Notes under the pieces: model-generated | What the model saw: the letters and a program-made list of their open reading frames with translations, nothing else | Database searches by the model: none | What the model was told of the DNA's origin: nothing | Made by a program: the position numbers and the translations under genes | Part shown: positions 47,948-61,372 of the stretch, piece after piece | How positions within the stretch are numbered: position 1 is the first letter of the stretch | Layout of the letters: each line of letters starts with the position of its first letter | NCBI GenBank assembly: GCA_025677815.1 | Contig: JAIXMP010000026.1 | Location: forward strand, 599,562 to 663,561 | Direction of reading: 5' to 3' | DNA length: 64,000 nucleotides | From: Phascolomyces articulosus | Lineage: Eukaryota; Mucoromycota; Mucoromycetes; Mucorales; Lichtheimiaceae

Positions 47948-49229
47948 TTATTGTAATAACCATCGAGTTTCTTCTTCATCCGAACTATGAATAATCATGA
48001 CTTGTGGAGGAGCATCATCTTTTGAATTTTCTTGCATTTGTTGAATTTTACGTGTGGTCACACGATGAAGATAGACTACCAAGGCTAAAATGATCAAAAC
48101 ACCCACACCCAAAGTAATTAATGTCACCCGATGAGCTGAAGGTGGCAAATCGGGATCAGATAGACTGGCAAGTTGAGATCCAAACCATACTTCCAATGCA
48201 ACTTTCCATGATGCAAGGAAAGCCGATAATGTATATTGTTTGGCACTCAAGCTAGGTAACATGGATAATACGGTGTTGGTGACTTCCCATGGAATAGGTG
48301 TAATACGAATCAATACAATCATCTAATTTACCATTATGATGATGAGTGTGAATATGAAAAAAAAAAAAAGCAAAAATGTCAAATTGAAACCGTTTTCTCC
48401 CCACTTTCTGTTTCATTTATCACAACCCCCCACCATCCTCTCACACTCTTCTAAGTTAATTGTCAAAGTTTAAATAAACAATGGTTTATCCCAACAACAC
48501 TTACACCAAATCCACTTTCTTGGATCGATTCCTGAATTGCTTGATATTTCAATTGTTTATCGGGTGAAAGACGAATGAATCGCGCAAAATTAAAGTGACG
48601 GATCAAACTGAAAAAAGAAAGGGGGAAAATAGGAGGTTAGGGGGAGTGCATTAGCGTTTTCTGATGAGATTTTTAGAATCGTTATTTTATATAATTACCC
48701 AAAGCACACCATGGATCCAAGGAAAGCACCTATTATAAAAAGATCAAAATAAATGAATGAATTTGAAACATATTAATTACTGCGTTTTCCCTTTTTCACA
48801 TTCAATTCATTCAAAAAAGTCTCTCTATCTATCTATCTTACCGATCACTGCAGGAATAATACCACCCGGGAACCCATAAACAAAACCACATAATGAAGAA
48901 GCAAAAGTAAATCCAAGTAATGGTGGAACAGACGTTGCCATGACAAGAATACTTAAAATGAAAGAACCAATCACTGGTTTTGCACGTAATTCAATGGCCA
49001 CTTTTTGAATAACTGTTTCCATATATATTTTTTTAAATGAAGCGGAATAAAAATTGTATAAAAAAGAGTTAGGTCTTGGCGATCTTTTGCATGGTATAAA
49101 AAGAAATGGTTCGTTCCTGAATAAACTACAAAACTTACATTCCATGAGGGGATCACGATAGACTTTATATACAGCAATGGCGGCAATGGCAAGTACTACA
49201 AGTAATAATAATCGTTTACGAAATCTCAT
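47948..49229 (-). CDS. Tvp38/DedA (SNARE_assoc) membrane protein, 256 aa, 5 exons
   Basis: Minus-strand exons, 5' to 3': 49229-49139, 49012-48842, 48729-48699, 48607-48505 and 48322-47948; GT-AG with matching phases. The protein opens with a basic-hydrophobic signal anchor (RKRLLLLVVLAIAAIAVY). The DedA/SNARE_assoc core includes PPLLGFTFASSLCGFVYG, FPGGIIPAVIGAFLGSMVCF, an Arg-Phe stretch, and RITPIPWEVTNTVLSM, the family's R-x-x-P-x-P-x-x-x-x-N motif. A last membrane helix (TLITLGVGVLIILALVVYL) is followed by a charged cytosolic tail ending DEEETRWLLQ. The family includes yeast Tvp38 and animal TMEM64/TMEM41/VMP1, Golgi or ER proteins now linked to lipid scrambling and vesicle traffic. One exon is only 31 nt, at the small end for this window. 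Confidence 0.9.
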
Positions 49230-49639
49230 TTTTTTGTATCAATGCAATACGTATGAAATAATGGTAGATTGTTGTTTAGAAAGTATATTTATATAAAACA
49301 AGTATGGGTGAAAAAAAAAGAACGACAAGAAAAGTGTAACAACGAGTTATTTTTTTTTATGTAATTTCTCTCAGCTTGTATAGAACTCCTGCTTTTTTAT
49401 TTTCAAACGGCTCAAATGTAAACGTTTTTCCTTTACTTCAAGTTCATCTTCGCTAACTTTGGCTTCTTCCGAAAAAAAAAAAAGTTGCAGTGACAGTTCC
49501 CTCATTGATTTAATGCTATTTCTATGATCATAAGAGGACTATTGTCACGGGTTTCACGCACATATAATATACAAATGGAACGAAATGCTTGTTCTCTGTT
49601 ATGGGATGAACCTTTTTTTTTTATCACACAGTGCCATGA
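49230..49639. other. Upstream region of the Tvp38-like gene
   Basis: AT-rich leader and promoter side of the minus-strand gene. No defined element seen. Confidence 0.35.
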
Positions 49640-50690
49640 ATGATCAAAAATAAACAAACGCAACCATATTATTCTCTCTTGCAGTCCGGTGTATATTACG
49701 CCGGGAATCTATTTTTATTTGGTAGTATTATTTCCCAAGACTACAATTTTAGTTATGTATACAAAGTTTGCCAAGAGGATTACTTATTATTTTTATTCAA
49801 AGCAACGCACGTACACAAACAACAAACTGCATAGTTACTAGTTATTTCTGAATAAGCTCAATCTTCAATGTTGTAATCAACTATGTTTTAGAACGTCATC
49901 AAGCTTCGAAATGATTATAGATACGCAAAAAAAAAAATAAGCAAAGAAAATTAATCACAGTACGGAAAAAAGAATCCCATCCGATTTTTATACGACAAGC
50001 AAGTGTTCCTATATCAACATTCTTCTATTTTCTGCTTGATACGCACAAAGCACTGAAACGTATAACAACTCTGTTTCTGTGACATTAGGTCGGGTGGTAA
50101 AAGCAAAACAGATAACGCTTCTTTTTACACTTCCATACCGTCACAAGCCGGGTACTGCTCTTGCAAGCATGTCAATGCTCCATAGACCCGAAATAGTTAA
50201 TATAGTGACTACAAATATACTAGGTAGGACTCCATATATTTTCTATTCTTCTTCCTACCTGGCCTCTCCAACATTTTTTTTGTTGTTTCTTGAAGGAGAT
50301 CAAGCCAAGGATGTGTACTCCCCACGTACGGCCAAAAGGACAAATATTAAGTCTGACATCGTTTATGCGTCCAACTATCGTGATCGAGGTCAATGACCGC
50401 CTTTTCTCATAGAAATCTAGCATACGTCGATCTGCCAACACCTAAACCGTCACGTCGATCATCATCATCATCATCATATCATGCTACTAAGCCATCTCGT
50501 AATGCCAATGTCACTGAAAATTCTACTCTTACCGAGGACATGCAACCAAATTCGCAGGCTAGCAACGCAGATTAACTCTTTCTTGATTCCTTTGGGCAAC
50601 ACTATGGCAAATCCATTGGTTAGCAAAAATGCTATAAGATTGGGAAGAATATTGGATTTTTCGCAAAGTACAAGAGCCATCTGACGTTAT
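49640..50690 (+). pseudogene. Possible decayed gene, unidentified
   Basis: Adjacent plus-strand frames look partly coding but are not joined: 49640-49834 (SGVYYAGNLFLFGSIISQ...), 50079-50396 (ending KSDIVYASNYRDRGQ) and 50396-50575 (MTAFSHRNLAYVDLPTPKP, then a Ser/His-rich tail ending NSQASNAD). The second and third overlap with a frame change at about 50393. No known domain. It may be a degraded gene or a multi-exon gene whose splicing I cannot place. Confidence 0.25.
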
Positions 50691-51971
50691 GATCTGCCTA
50701 CTATCGATTCAACGAGAAGAACAACCTCAATGAGCACCACTGGCGACACAGCTCTCCCCATCTCCTATCCCCACCTCCCATCCTCAAAAAGTTTTGTAAT
50801 TTTTACCAATTTTTTTTTTTACCTTATACATGCCATACTTAATCTATGTCATTTAATGACATAATAAAGAAACACAGTTGTTTAATTTGCTACAGTACAC
50901 ATAATTTCCAAAAATAGAATTCATTCTTGAATAAAAAAAAATAGGCTTTCGCTTTAATAAATATGATAACAAAAGGCACTTTACCTTATTATTACTAGAT
51001 ACAACACTATTTGTTACTATTTATAAACTGTATTATTATTACCGATAGAGCTGTCATTGCCAATTCATATTAATAAATAGAGTACATTAGCATAAAGTGT
51101 AAGAATGGTAGAAGGCTGATTATTAGAAAACAATAAGTTGGATAATAATATAACACACAACCTCTATAAATAGTAAAATAAGCTGTATATGTGAGTTCCG
51201 ATAAATTAACCTTAAAATTCATCTCATCTCTTTCTTTCTTTCCTCTTTGACAAACAACGTTTTTGATTAATTAAATTATATTATTCTGTCTCTCCTTTCA
51301 GATCATACTATTATTATTGATGATAGTTATTTAGGAGGTCATTATCACTCAATCTTTATGCATCTGCTAAAAAAAAACTCCCCATCAGCCTCATTCCATT
51401 GATTCACTATGTATATAAATTCAATTTAGCTGCTAACAACAAATATTGTTACATGAGAAAAAAGAGTGATGTAAACTTTTCACAAATGATTTCAAGTGTC
51501 GTACAAATTTTATAAAAAAAAGATATCTCATGACAATCCTTTATTTGGTGTAGAAAGAAAGAATGGGGCTTAACAAATAGTAATAGGTATTTAGATGTTA
51601 GAGAGGGAGAGAGAGCACATGAATACATAGGGTAAGAGTTACACATCCGAATTAAATAAAGAGAAAGGAGAAAGAGATATGAGCTGTTGTTAGTTTAATA
51701 GGGAAATAATATCACTAGTAAATAATAATAATAATAATAAGAGTAGTACTAAAAAAAAGCGTGTGAGCAAGAAATAATAATAAAAATTTGTTGTAAAATA
51801 AGTTATTTAATGCCATACATAATGAGAAAAAAGAGAAGAGATGTGGAGGAGGAAAAAAAAAGAAGCAAGAAAAGTAATAATAATAATAATAATAATAGTA
51901 ATAGTAATAATAAAAAGTAATATTAGAAAGAAAAAATAATAATAATTGGTTAAGATTTGTCAAAGACAAAT
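50691..51971. other. Intergenic, 3' flank of the UNC93-like gene
   Basis: AT-rich with (TAA)n runs at 51722-51742 and 51878-51912. No gene seen. Confidence 0.4.
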
Positions 51972-53711
51972 TTAAGCAGTTTCTCCTTCTTGTCTCTTTT
52001 CAGATTCATCATAGGGTTGCTTAGTATCTTCGACAGCATATTCTTCTTCGGTAACACTGGTTTGCGTGATTTGATTAGCAACAAGGCCAATAAGAGGGAA
52101 AGAGGCGGCCAACAACAACCAACTAATAAGACAAGCCCATCGAAGACGGACATGACCGGTATCAATACCAAAGGAACAAGCAGAACCAGCGGATTGAACA
52201 GCCTTGTAGAAACCAGCATAACGAGCCAAAAGAGAAGGATCATTGGACATGGCACCCATCAACCAATACATGTAAGATTGATACATGGCATCGGTCATAC
52301 CATAGATAATATACAAGACAAATGGTCCACCAAAGCCAGGAGAAGTCCAATGATGCACATCCTTGTAATCATTTTCAAAAGTAAGTTGGAAAGCAAAACC
52401 GCCACCCCAAACACCCATCATGACCACGAAGAGAACACCACCACAGATAAGACCACGGGCACGACGAGAGATACCTTGATAATCAAGGAATAAACCGACT
52501 AAAAGAGAACCGACGATTTGGAAGGACCAGTACATGGTACTGTTCAAGGCGCGTGTAACAGCATCAAAGTAAACTGCATTGACATGGAATTGGTAAGCGT
52601 AGAACCAATTGGAGGCCAAGAAAGCGGGAATCTAATTATAGAGAATGAAAAGTGTTTTAATGCAAAAAGCCCAATGATTCCTAGTTTTTTTGTTATCTTC
52701 CTTTACAATATCACAACTACAAACAAAAAGAAATTGAATTTTTATATATATTTACCAAAGCAAGCATACGCCATTCCTTCCAAACGTTGAGAACGCCCTT
52801 AAGTTCATCAGACCAATGTGTGGCCTTGGCAATGACCACACGAGTACCATCGCCACGAACAACCTTGGAAGGTGGCAACAAGGTAAATGTCAAAAAGATA
52901 CCAACGATCATAATGACAACAAAGGCAGTATAAGTACCAGTATTCACGGAACCACCACGATTATTCAAATTCATACCCAAAGTAATAAGGGATCCAAGAA
53001 TACCACCAATATTGAAAAGAGCCCAAAAGACAGCAACATATTTGCCCTTGTTCTTTTCTTCGGGATAAGACATCATGACACAACCTTGAGCAGACCATAA
53101 TAAACCAGCACAACACCCCAAAATAGCACCAGATGCAATCACATAACCAGATACTTGTTTGGTATCATAGACCCATAAGGAGGAAGCATAAAGAGCATAA
53201 CCAAAACTACCAATCTATTATATTTCCTTTAGTATTTTTCATTCTCCACCTTTTTTTTCCTTTCCGCTAAGTTCTTCCCCTCCGCCCCTTTCTCGCACGC
53301 GCCAACACACACACACAAACACACAGAAAAAATTTAACGTTACCGTAAGAGTAAATCGAACACCGAGTTTGTTAGTGACAGAACCAGCGACAAAACCAAC
53401 AACGGCAAAAAGAGCATACAAGACACTGTTGGCAGTATTTGTAAGAGTGATATCTTCTGCCATCAAACCACCAGCACCGAGACCACTCAAAGCGTTCTAT
53501 TAAAAAAAAAGAATGTTAGATCGTATTCATATAGATCAGAAAACGATGCCGAAGAGGCGGATATACATATACACACACATATATATATATATATATAAGT
53601 GGTTGATAGATAGATAAAACTTACAAACATGCCAGGACAACATAAACAAACGAAACCGAGCAAGCTCACTTGAGTTAAAGGTAAAGAATAAATATCGTAC
53701 AATTTACCCAT
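51972..53711 (-). CDS. UNC93-like major facilitator membrane protein, 452 aa, 4 exons
   Basis: Minus-strand exons, 5' to 3': 53711-53625, 53496-53344, 53214-52756 and 52631-51972; all introns GT-AG in phase 0. The protein is strongly hydrophobic with about 12 predicted membrane segments and a charged C-terminal tail (EEEYAVEDTKQPYDESEK). Family features of UNC93/DUF895 proteins are visible: an early LLGFVCLCCPGMFNALSGLG segment, the loop VTNKLGVRFTLTIGSFGYAL (an MFS A-like loop), WSAQGCVMMSYPEEKNKGKY, VFWALFNIGGILGS, and GMTDAMYQSYMYWLMG. Fungal members are uncharacterised plasma or vacuolar membrane proteins, often annotated as DUF895 transporters; substrate unknown. Length is typical. The start at 53709-53711 gives a short N-terminus before the first helix, as in relatives. 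Confidence 0.93.
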
Positions 53712-56700
53712 TTTTTTTACAAGTCAAAAAAAAATGCAAAGTTAAAAAAAAAGGGGAAAAAGAAAAGAAAGAGGTGTATTGGCTAGGCGGGTAAAAAAAA
53801 AAGTTGTTGTTGGTGGAGAGGAAATCAGCCTTTTTTTTGTGTGTGATTTCTTTTATTTTTTTTATTTTTTTTTTCTTCACGCATCCTTTTTATATAAAAT
53901 CAAAAATGACTTTTTTTTTTCAATCGTACGACCCTCAAGGAAGACCCTTTTTTGGACCCTGTTTTACACTTAGAAGATGACTCGTTTTCATCATTACCTC
54001 TGTGAATCTTTTTTCTATATACTTTTTTTTTTAAATGAATAAGAAGTTCCATATTTTACTATAACCGTCATGTGTTTGGAAAAAAAAAAACGGGCGCCGT
54101 TCTAAAGACTCCAAAGAAAAAAAACCCTTTATTATTGTTATCTAAGCAGGGTGGGAGTTCTCGTGCAATAAAGGTAATACAAAAAGGGTTGTTTAAAAAA
54201 GATAATTGGATTCTTTGGATTGTAAAACATTGCACCAACAGCCGTGTTTCTTGACCAAAACAAGTTTCTTTGAACTTTTGAGTCCGCGATTCTCACTTTT
54301 TGGATGAGTTTGCATGTCGATGAAATGATGTGTAGTAACAGTAGCAAATCAATTTTTTTTGATCCGCTACTCATTGTTGTTATACTCCACAATTTTTCCC
54401 CGCTCTAACATATACCATGATAATTGTTATTTTGGATATATATATTCAATAGCACATAATCATTAAAAAAGAGAGTGTGGGAGACAAAAAAGTTGAACAC
54501 AGTGATTAAGGTCGGAATTACATAATGAAATTTAAGGGATATCATGTTTCGATAGGTCCCTGGCTTTGATGATTTTTTTTTTACCTTTAAAAGAGGAATG
54601 AGACCAGGTCAGGGTCATGCCATGGTTGTTATAAAGATAGGGTGTATGGGAAAATTCGCGTCAAGTGGGGTGACACATGGTCGGGTTATTGGTTCAAATA
54701 TCTGGTACAACCCTCTTTTATAAATCATCACCATCCTCATCATGATTTGTTAACAAGACCATGTTTTCCCAAGAAGCTAAAAAAAACACCTTATTTTTTA
54801 CTTTCTTTTTCTTCTGTAAGATATCTGTTTAATTTTAATTCATTTCAATAAGAATTTCTTACCATCCATCAAAATTAAATAGATGAATTGAACTATTATA
54901 ATTCCTATTAGTAAAATAACAAAAATTACAACCTTAAAAAGCTGGGTACAACTGTAAATTCTCATCTGAAGGTTGTAATATATATGTGTAACATTCACGG
55001 CACGTGAGAATGAAACTTTTTTTTTTCTTACTACTTTAACCACACATCTTAGGAATGATATAACCTGGATTTTAAATATACTTCTTTGTTATTGTTTGTT
55101 GGATCATGATCCATAGATCTGATTTATTACTACTACTACTCATTACTTCTACTATTACTACTATGAAATAATAAAAGTTGAAAGAATAATCAATATATCA
55201 TAATACTTTGAAAAGAGATAATCGTGTGATGTGGGAAAAAGAAAAAAAGTCCAGTTTATCCATGTTTGTCATTTCTAAAATAGCCAATTTTGAAAAAAAC
55301 ACAAAGCCTTATGGGAAAAAAAGGGTTTTGATAGAGATTTTTATTCCCAAATGGACTCTACTCTCACACACATCATCATCATCAATAGTATCATCTTATT
55401 ATGAATAGTAAGATCGAAGAATGGATAATCTAATTATTGAAAAAAAGGACCCTCTTTTCCTTTTCCCTTGCTCTTTCCCGTAATATTACGATATTAATAA
55501 TCCTTTTATCAGGGTCCTGTCTTTTTTCCCTTTTCCCTCGGGTTTATTATTAAGGGTAAATCAAACTATCATGATAAGGGTCTTCGCTGTTGTATTGCTA
55601 TTACTGTTGTTAGGACTCTCTCATTTCCATAAACAGTCATTCTTTGTAACGAATCATTCGTTTATCAGGTAGGGTGGCAAAGTAAATAATCTATACAAAT
55701 TTGCTTATTATCACCAATGCTGTCTAATCTACTTTATCTATAAACAATGCGCCTTCCATGTTATACGGAATAAAACACTTATTCGTTACGATTATATGTA
55801 TCATCGTCATCATCATCATCATTCATCCATTGTTATTGCATCTATAAATAATAAGGCGCCTTCTTCTAAAATGAATCCACCTCGTTCTTCTCAACAAAAT
55901 AATACACGTTCTTTTGTATCAAAAAAAGAGATACGTTATATATAACCCCATCTTTTTATTATTATTATTATTTTGTAAATGAAGCTTCTTAATTAGATTT
56001 TCTATCGCACATTACAACAACATCTTCCATCTTAATAATAATTTGGTTATACGTGATACAAAAAAAAAGGTGGAGATTGTTTTTTTTTCTAAGTAATTTA
56101 GAGTTCTTTTATTCAATTAAGAAAAAAAAATATTGCATTTTGTTTGATGATTGTCATACCTTCTCCACCCCCAAGCATCCAAAACGTTTTCCCCAGATTC
56201 TTCCTACTCATCAAATGAACGTTTCTTTCTTAAAAAAGTTTATTATTATTATTACCCTGGACAGTTTGTTACATAATAAAGAAAATGATTGACTGCGAAC
56301 ACTTTTTTACCATCATCATCATCGCGTCTCAGAATAATTTGTATATCAAGCATGTTCTAAAAATAATAATTTAACATCTCTTGCTGCATAGTATCATTGG
56401 CGTGGCGCAGAAGTGATAAACAATCAGAAAGAAGACCCAGCCCCCTCCCCTCTCAACAATCAACAACTTCAGCCATCGGACATGATCCTTCATGCATCAT
56501 GTATAGAAAAACTTGTTTATTGTTTTTGATCTTAAATATATAAATGCATTAAGCTTTTCAAAAGGTGGAGATGAACTAACTAAATAGAGAAAACAACAAC
56601 AAACAGAAAGAAGGAGGATATCAGTAAAACTCGGTATAAAATGGGACACACATGATGCTATTATTACATTTTATACTTTCATGGTATATATTATAGAGAT

Positions 56701-57052
56701 GATTTATAAGAACGCATTTCCTTCTTCCAAGCAACCGTATATAGTATATCAAAGTCCAGATGCGCCTTGGCTAGTTGTCCGACAGAGTGGTACATGAGTA
56801 TGCATGAATGATTATATAAAGTTTGTCGAATCTAGAAGTACGCATCACTTATTTTTCCCAATATTGATACACATCATTTCCTTTCAGAGGTGGTTAATAG
56901 TGTTATTCAATGGCTGCTGCTATGATCATAGAATAAACAACGATTTTCTTTTAGAATATAAGCTATACATTACTCTTGTCTGCTTTACATTATATCGGAT
57001 GTGGTAGCCATGTAGCTTGAATATACAAACCAATGACTGAAGTCCATGACAT
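53712..57052. other. Long intergenic region, no supported gene
   Basis: AT-rich, with T-runs, (CAT)n near 55800-55825 and scattered short frames. A plus-strand frame at about 55671-55948 is open for over 90 codons but lacks an early ATG, and its His run comes from the CAT repeat. No motif recognised. Confidence 0.35.
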
Positions 57053-57123
57053 ACTAAATCATAAACCGAAACCTACCGTAACCTATCTCTATACATACTT
57101 TTAATAAGTACAAACCTAAAGGT
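57053..57123 (+). repeat. Left copy of a 70-bp inverted repeat
   Basis: Matches the reverse complement of 62638-62707 with five mismatches and one gap by eye. It begins ACTAAATCATAAACC and ends CCTAAAGGT. The outward side is ACTAAATC in both copies, as for terminal inverted repeats, but no target-site duplication is visible. Confidence 0.75.
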
Positions 57124-57465
57124 CACACTGGTCAGGCTCTGATAAAATAGATCACTCCTCCTCCCTCTGAAGCAGAGTAAGTTTACTACTTATACTTCTT
57201 CTATAACTACTTTTCTTCCTTTTATTTTATTTTTCTTCTTTCTTTTCTATTTCCTTTTCCCCCTAGTTTACTGTCATTACTTAGTTAGATTCAGCTACTA
57301 TATTATGTAACTTGTTTTCTATAAACAGACTCTATAAAGCCCCTTCATCTTTGTATGACATATCCTTTAACTTTTCTCTCTTAATTTTTTCCCTGCTTAC
57401 GAGCCCAGGGTTTTCATTCACTTTTTTCTCTTAATATCTGTCTCGAACAAAAAAGTCCAACAAGG
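57124..57465. other. Leader of the 57.5-kb ORF
   Basis: CT-rich DNA (57195-57280) typical of promoter or leader sequence in this window. No gene seen. Confidence 0.3.
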
Positions 57466-59515
57466 ATGATGTGTTTAACAGAGACTTTAAATAAAAACCA
57501 AATTTTAAACGTATCCTACTATCCTATATCACTCGTTGCCAACATGGCAAAAACAACTTCACAACAACCAGCATCGGCTTCCATTTTGTATCACTCAAGC
57601 ACACCTTCCTTTGAACAATCAAACGCAACTTCTTCAGATTCAACAACCGCACATTCAAATAGTCATCGTCGTGTTTCGTCTGGTAGAGTTGTCAAACCAC
57701 GACCTGGTAAACTGATTGAAGATATCAATATATCAACCTTGAATTTATCAGGTGTACACAAGAGTTATTTACGTGTATTACCTCCCGATTGGACAAATCC
57801 TGCCTCATTAGTGAATAATATTAAGGAAGAGAATATAAAAACAACAACAACACCATCTCAAGCACTTCAATTCATTCAAACAGCATTCGAAAAGATTAAT
57901 GAATCACCTAGCACAGCACAACAATTGAAACAATATTCAATGAACTGGAAGTTATATTCCGATTTACGCAAACTTTCAAGGATTCGTTTATCAAATTTTA
58001 TGTTGCTAGACATGTTCGTTTAGCTGATCAAGACGAAGTTCGAAAACTTACTCATCAAGGCACTGCTGCTGCTTCTACTATTACAAGCACAGGGATCACT
58101 TGTCTTACTGAAGCAACGGTTGATGCGATTAATAATGGTAAGCATATATTTTCTTTATCATTGATAGTTGTTGGAACGGCAATACTTTGCTTGAATGACA
58201 ACACTGAAATAAAATAGGTTGTAATAATGGAACAAGTAACAATCAAGAAACTACTGATGATAATGAAGAAGAAGATTTCGATCGTTGTGAAGCAAGTATT
58301 GTAAGTGTTGTATCAGAGAATATCAATCAATAAAAAGAAATAACAAGAGACGAGATAAGTCAACCAGACCCGAAAATAATTCCATTAAGTTTTATTATGA
58401 TAAAAGAACAATCTCTCTATTTATAAGAAAATGCTCATCATGGATGGACTATCACAACTTGCGCATTATGGTATAATATTTAAATATAGGTTGTATCATT
58501 TGGATTGCGCCTTATGAGAACAGTATACAAAATTTTTCCTAATGTTTGGCGGGGCCTTTTTTTCATTTTGGCGTTGGGGGAATCTTTTCATTGGCAGTAA
58601 GTTTTTCGTGATTGGCAGGTGGTAAAAATTACAGTTTGTATGTAAGATGTTTATTTAACATCATTAATAAAAAATAGATCTTGAACATTGGAAGCAGTCA
58701 TCAAGAACATGTAAGTAGTAATATGAAAGTCATTCGTTCTTTGATATGTACTGGGAAAGGCTACCCTAACTCACCATTGCTTTGGAATTAGACTCAAGAA
58801 CAGTTACCACCTTGCAAATGTGACATTGATATCGATGTACCCCAACCATTACCAAAACGAAAACGAGCAAAAATGATCTATCCAGACTTCACTGATTTTG
58901 GTATTATTACAGATAGTGATGGATTTGTAAGTAGTGATGACGGATTGTTCAATGTTGATAGGAATCAACACTAGGAAATCATCTAAAATCAGTTTTCTTT
59001 ATGTATATAGAAAAACCCAGGTAGCCAGTTGTCCAATGCATCATCATTTACACCCTCTGGCTTGAGAAATACTCCTGTTGGCTATATTTGGGAATTCAAC
59101 ACTTGCGAACTGAAGAAAAAGGACATAACACAATCCCCATCATCAATCCCCAACGCTGCACAGCGTTGTTCGAAGCTCATAAATTGGCATCTGATATGGA
59201 TCTCTTCCCATACAACCTGAACAACCGCTTAGAAACATCAGCAATCGCCAATATCAATAATCCTGTTCTTGCTCAATATGATCTGCCAAATTCCATATAT
59301 GCCAATATTCGATGTTTGGAACGATCTATACAGCGAAAGATGCTTTACTTGCCTCCCAACTCCAGCACCGACTTCGAAGAAATCGCATTGAGCAGCATCC
59401 TTATCAGCATATACACTTTCCATGGAAATCAACCGATCAAGTCTTATCATTCCGAAATTCATTTAATCGCGATGTGAATATCATTATTCCTAGGACCAAT
59501 TTTTTCCGCTCATGA
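57466..59515 (+). pseudogene. Multi-exon ORF of unknown family, frame-broken
   Basis: Starts at ATG 57466. The first exon reads through a Ser/Thr-rich part, then KPRPGKLIEDINISTLNLSG and NWKLYSDLRKLS, and stops at 58021-58023. From about 57977 another frame continues naturally (KDSFIKFYVARHVRLADQ ... TSTGITCLTEATVDAINN) to a GT donor at 58138, so one base appears lost in a short A-run. Phase-compatible exons follow: 58218-58300 (DDNEEEDFDRCEASI), 58679-58711, 58792-58927 (LPPCKCDIDIDVPQPLPKRK ... DFGIITDSDGF) and 59011 onward. After about 59090 the coding signal jumps frames again (NTIPIINPQRCTALFEAHK, then later ALLASQLQHRLRRNRIEQ), ending near 59515. No domain is recognised. Position inside inverted repeats suggests a mobile-element gene. 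Two or more frameshifts make it a likely pseudogene. Confidence 0.45.
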
Positions 59516-61372
59516 TCCTATACAATTGGATTGGGAGGTCACATCGTGGATCTATAAACAATGTTACGTTCTAATTTTATGGCATAACGAAAATATAATA
59601 AAAGTTATGAGTAATAACTCAAGGAAGATAAATAAGCTATAGTTTTAGCTAGGAAAATAAAGTGAGCAAGAGAAAAATAATAAAATCAAAGGTCATCTTT
59701 TATGCAACACAATGTCAACAATCTCTAAATGTGGGAATTAAAGATAAATAACTTAAAAGAATTAGGAGAAAGGTGAAGAGTGATCTAATAGTCGTTTTCT
59801 TTAGATAAAACTAAAAGAAAATTAATAGATGGCTAAAGAAGGCTAAGAGATGATTTTTATTCAAAAGAATTTTCTTCGTCCAATTTATACTATTTCATTT
59901 TCTAATCTAATGTGATCGATTGCTAATTTCCAGATAATTTCTGCGTATGATTTGGTAAAGATTGCTATTCGTAGTGTAATGGTTGCTTGAATTAATTCAA
60001 TAGTTGATATCATTTGGGCATGCTCTGCTACTTCAATAGCAACAATCACCTAAATATCAGGAATAATAGCTACAATATGGGTAACAGTTGGTACGATATT
60101 AGCAATAGCTGAGACAGTAGGAGCGACAATTGCTTCTTTGAATGCATGAATCACATGTAAAGATTTCTTTATACAATAACAACGATACTTGAGAATTTAT
60201 TTAATAATAATAATAACAATAAAAGAAAAAAGAGAGAGAAATAGTTTGGAGGTAACAACATGACAACGTGGACCTGCACAAGCTACGACCTGATATTATA
60301 TTCAATATTCAAGGAAAGGATTGAGTCATGGAGATCAGATGCGGGGAAGATAAGAAGGCGGACGTTGATTCTGATACCAAGGAGACAGCCAAAATTGGGG
60401 TGATTGAAATAATGAACGACAGTTGAATGTGCGGTTGAAGTTGGCAAAAAAGTTGTATGCAGGCGTGACATTTGAAGTCGTTGTGATAGATATGACAGCA
60501 TGGAGAATAGTATCAAGCATTGAAAAGTCTACAATACATCACTTCATTACTGACAGCATCTATACATTGTTCCATACAAGGTACAAAATTCTTCTATTAT
60601 TATTTACAGGTACCACAACAATCTTGTTGGAAATACCCATGGATTTAGAAAATCTTGTTTATTTACAGCAGAAGGTGATTTCATTCCACTCTTTGCAAGC
60701 GAAGGTGGAAAGGAATAAGGATTATATAAGGAGTTCCAACGTAGAATCATCTTCCGCTATAACCTTATGAGTATTTCTTGGTTATAATTTCATTTGTCCC
60801 ATTCGGTGTAACATTTGTATATACTTCACGTTAGAACTTCTTGTATATACATCATATCGGTGTAACCCTTAATTTTAAGATAGGACTTAGGTGGATTACA
60901 AATAATAAGTAGTTTAATATAGTAAGCACCAGTAGTAATTAACGTATACTACAACGATATATTTAATAAAATGGTCTTCAATTATTGTAGAATTGAGAAG
61001 ACTTGTACGTGGATTGGTTGGACCAAGTGGTTAAATAAAATAAGGCTTTTTAATAAGCAATTGAATGGATATGAATTGTATCAAGAATATAAAACAAATA
61101 TGATTATTCAATATTTGAGTGATCGAGGGATAAGAATGTTAATTTATTCTTTTAGTAAAATGTTCGATGATTATTTATTTCAGTTCAAAATCCTGGCCTT
61201 TTATACTTTTTCCAAAGCAGCGCAGCAACCAATTATTCTTGGCAGAAGACAACTTGGCGAGGAATAATATTCAATCGTATTGCATATATAAATGGGACAG
61301 AAAGTTATTGGTTGGCCAAGATTCTTGGCTGCATTACCAAGATGCTAAGATCCTTGGTAATAGAGAATAATG
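59516..61372. other. Degraded coding-like fragments of a mobile-element block
   Basis: No intact gene. Fragments include a minus-strand stretch at about 59900-60160 (IANIVPTVTHIVAIIPDI, interrupted by a stop), plus-strand frames at 60423-60770 (FTGTTTILLEIPMDLENLVY) and 60971-61267 (YCRIEKTCTWIGWTKWLNK). They have natural-looking composition but no recognised motif, and are taken to be relics of the same or nested elements. Confidence 0.3.

Noticed and set aside
55671..55948. Open frame of over 90 codons with a His run
   Set aside because: No ATG until late; the His run is a CAT microsatellite and no known domain is present.
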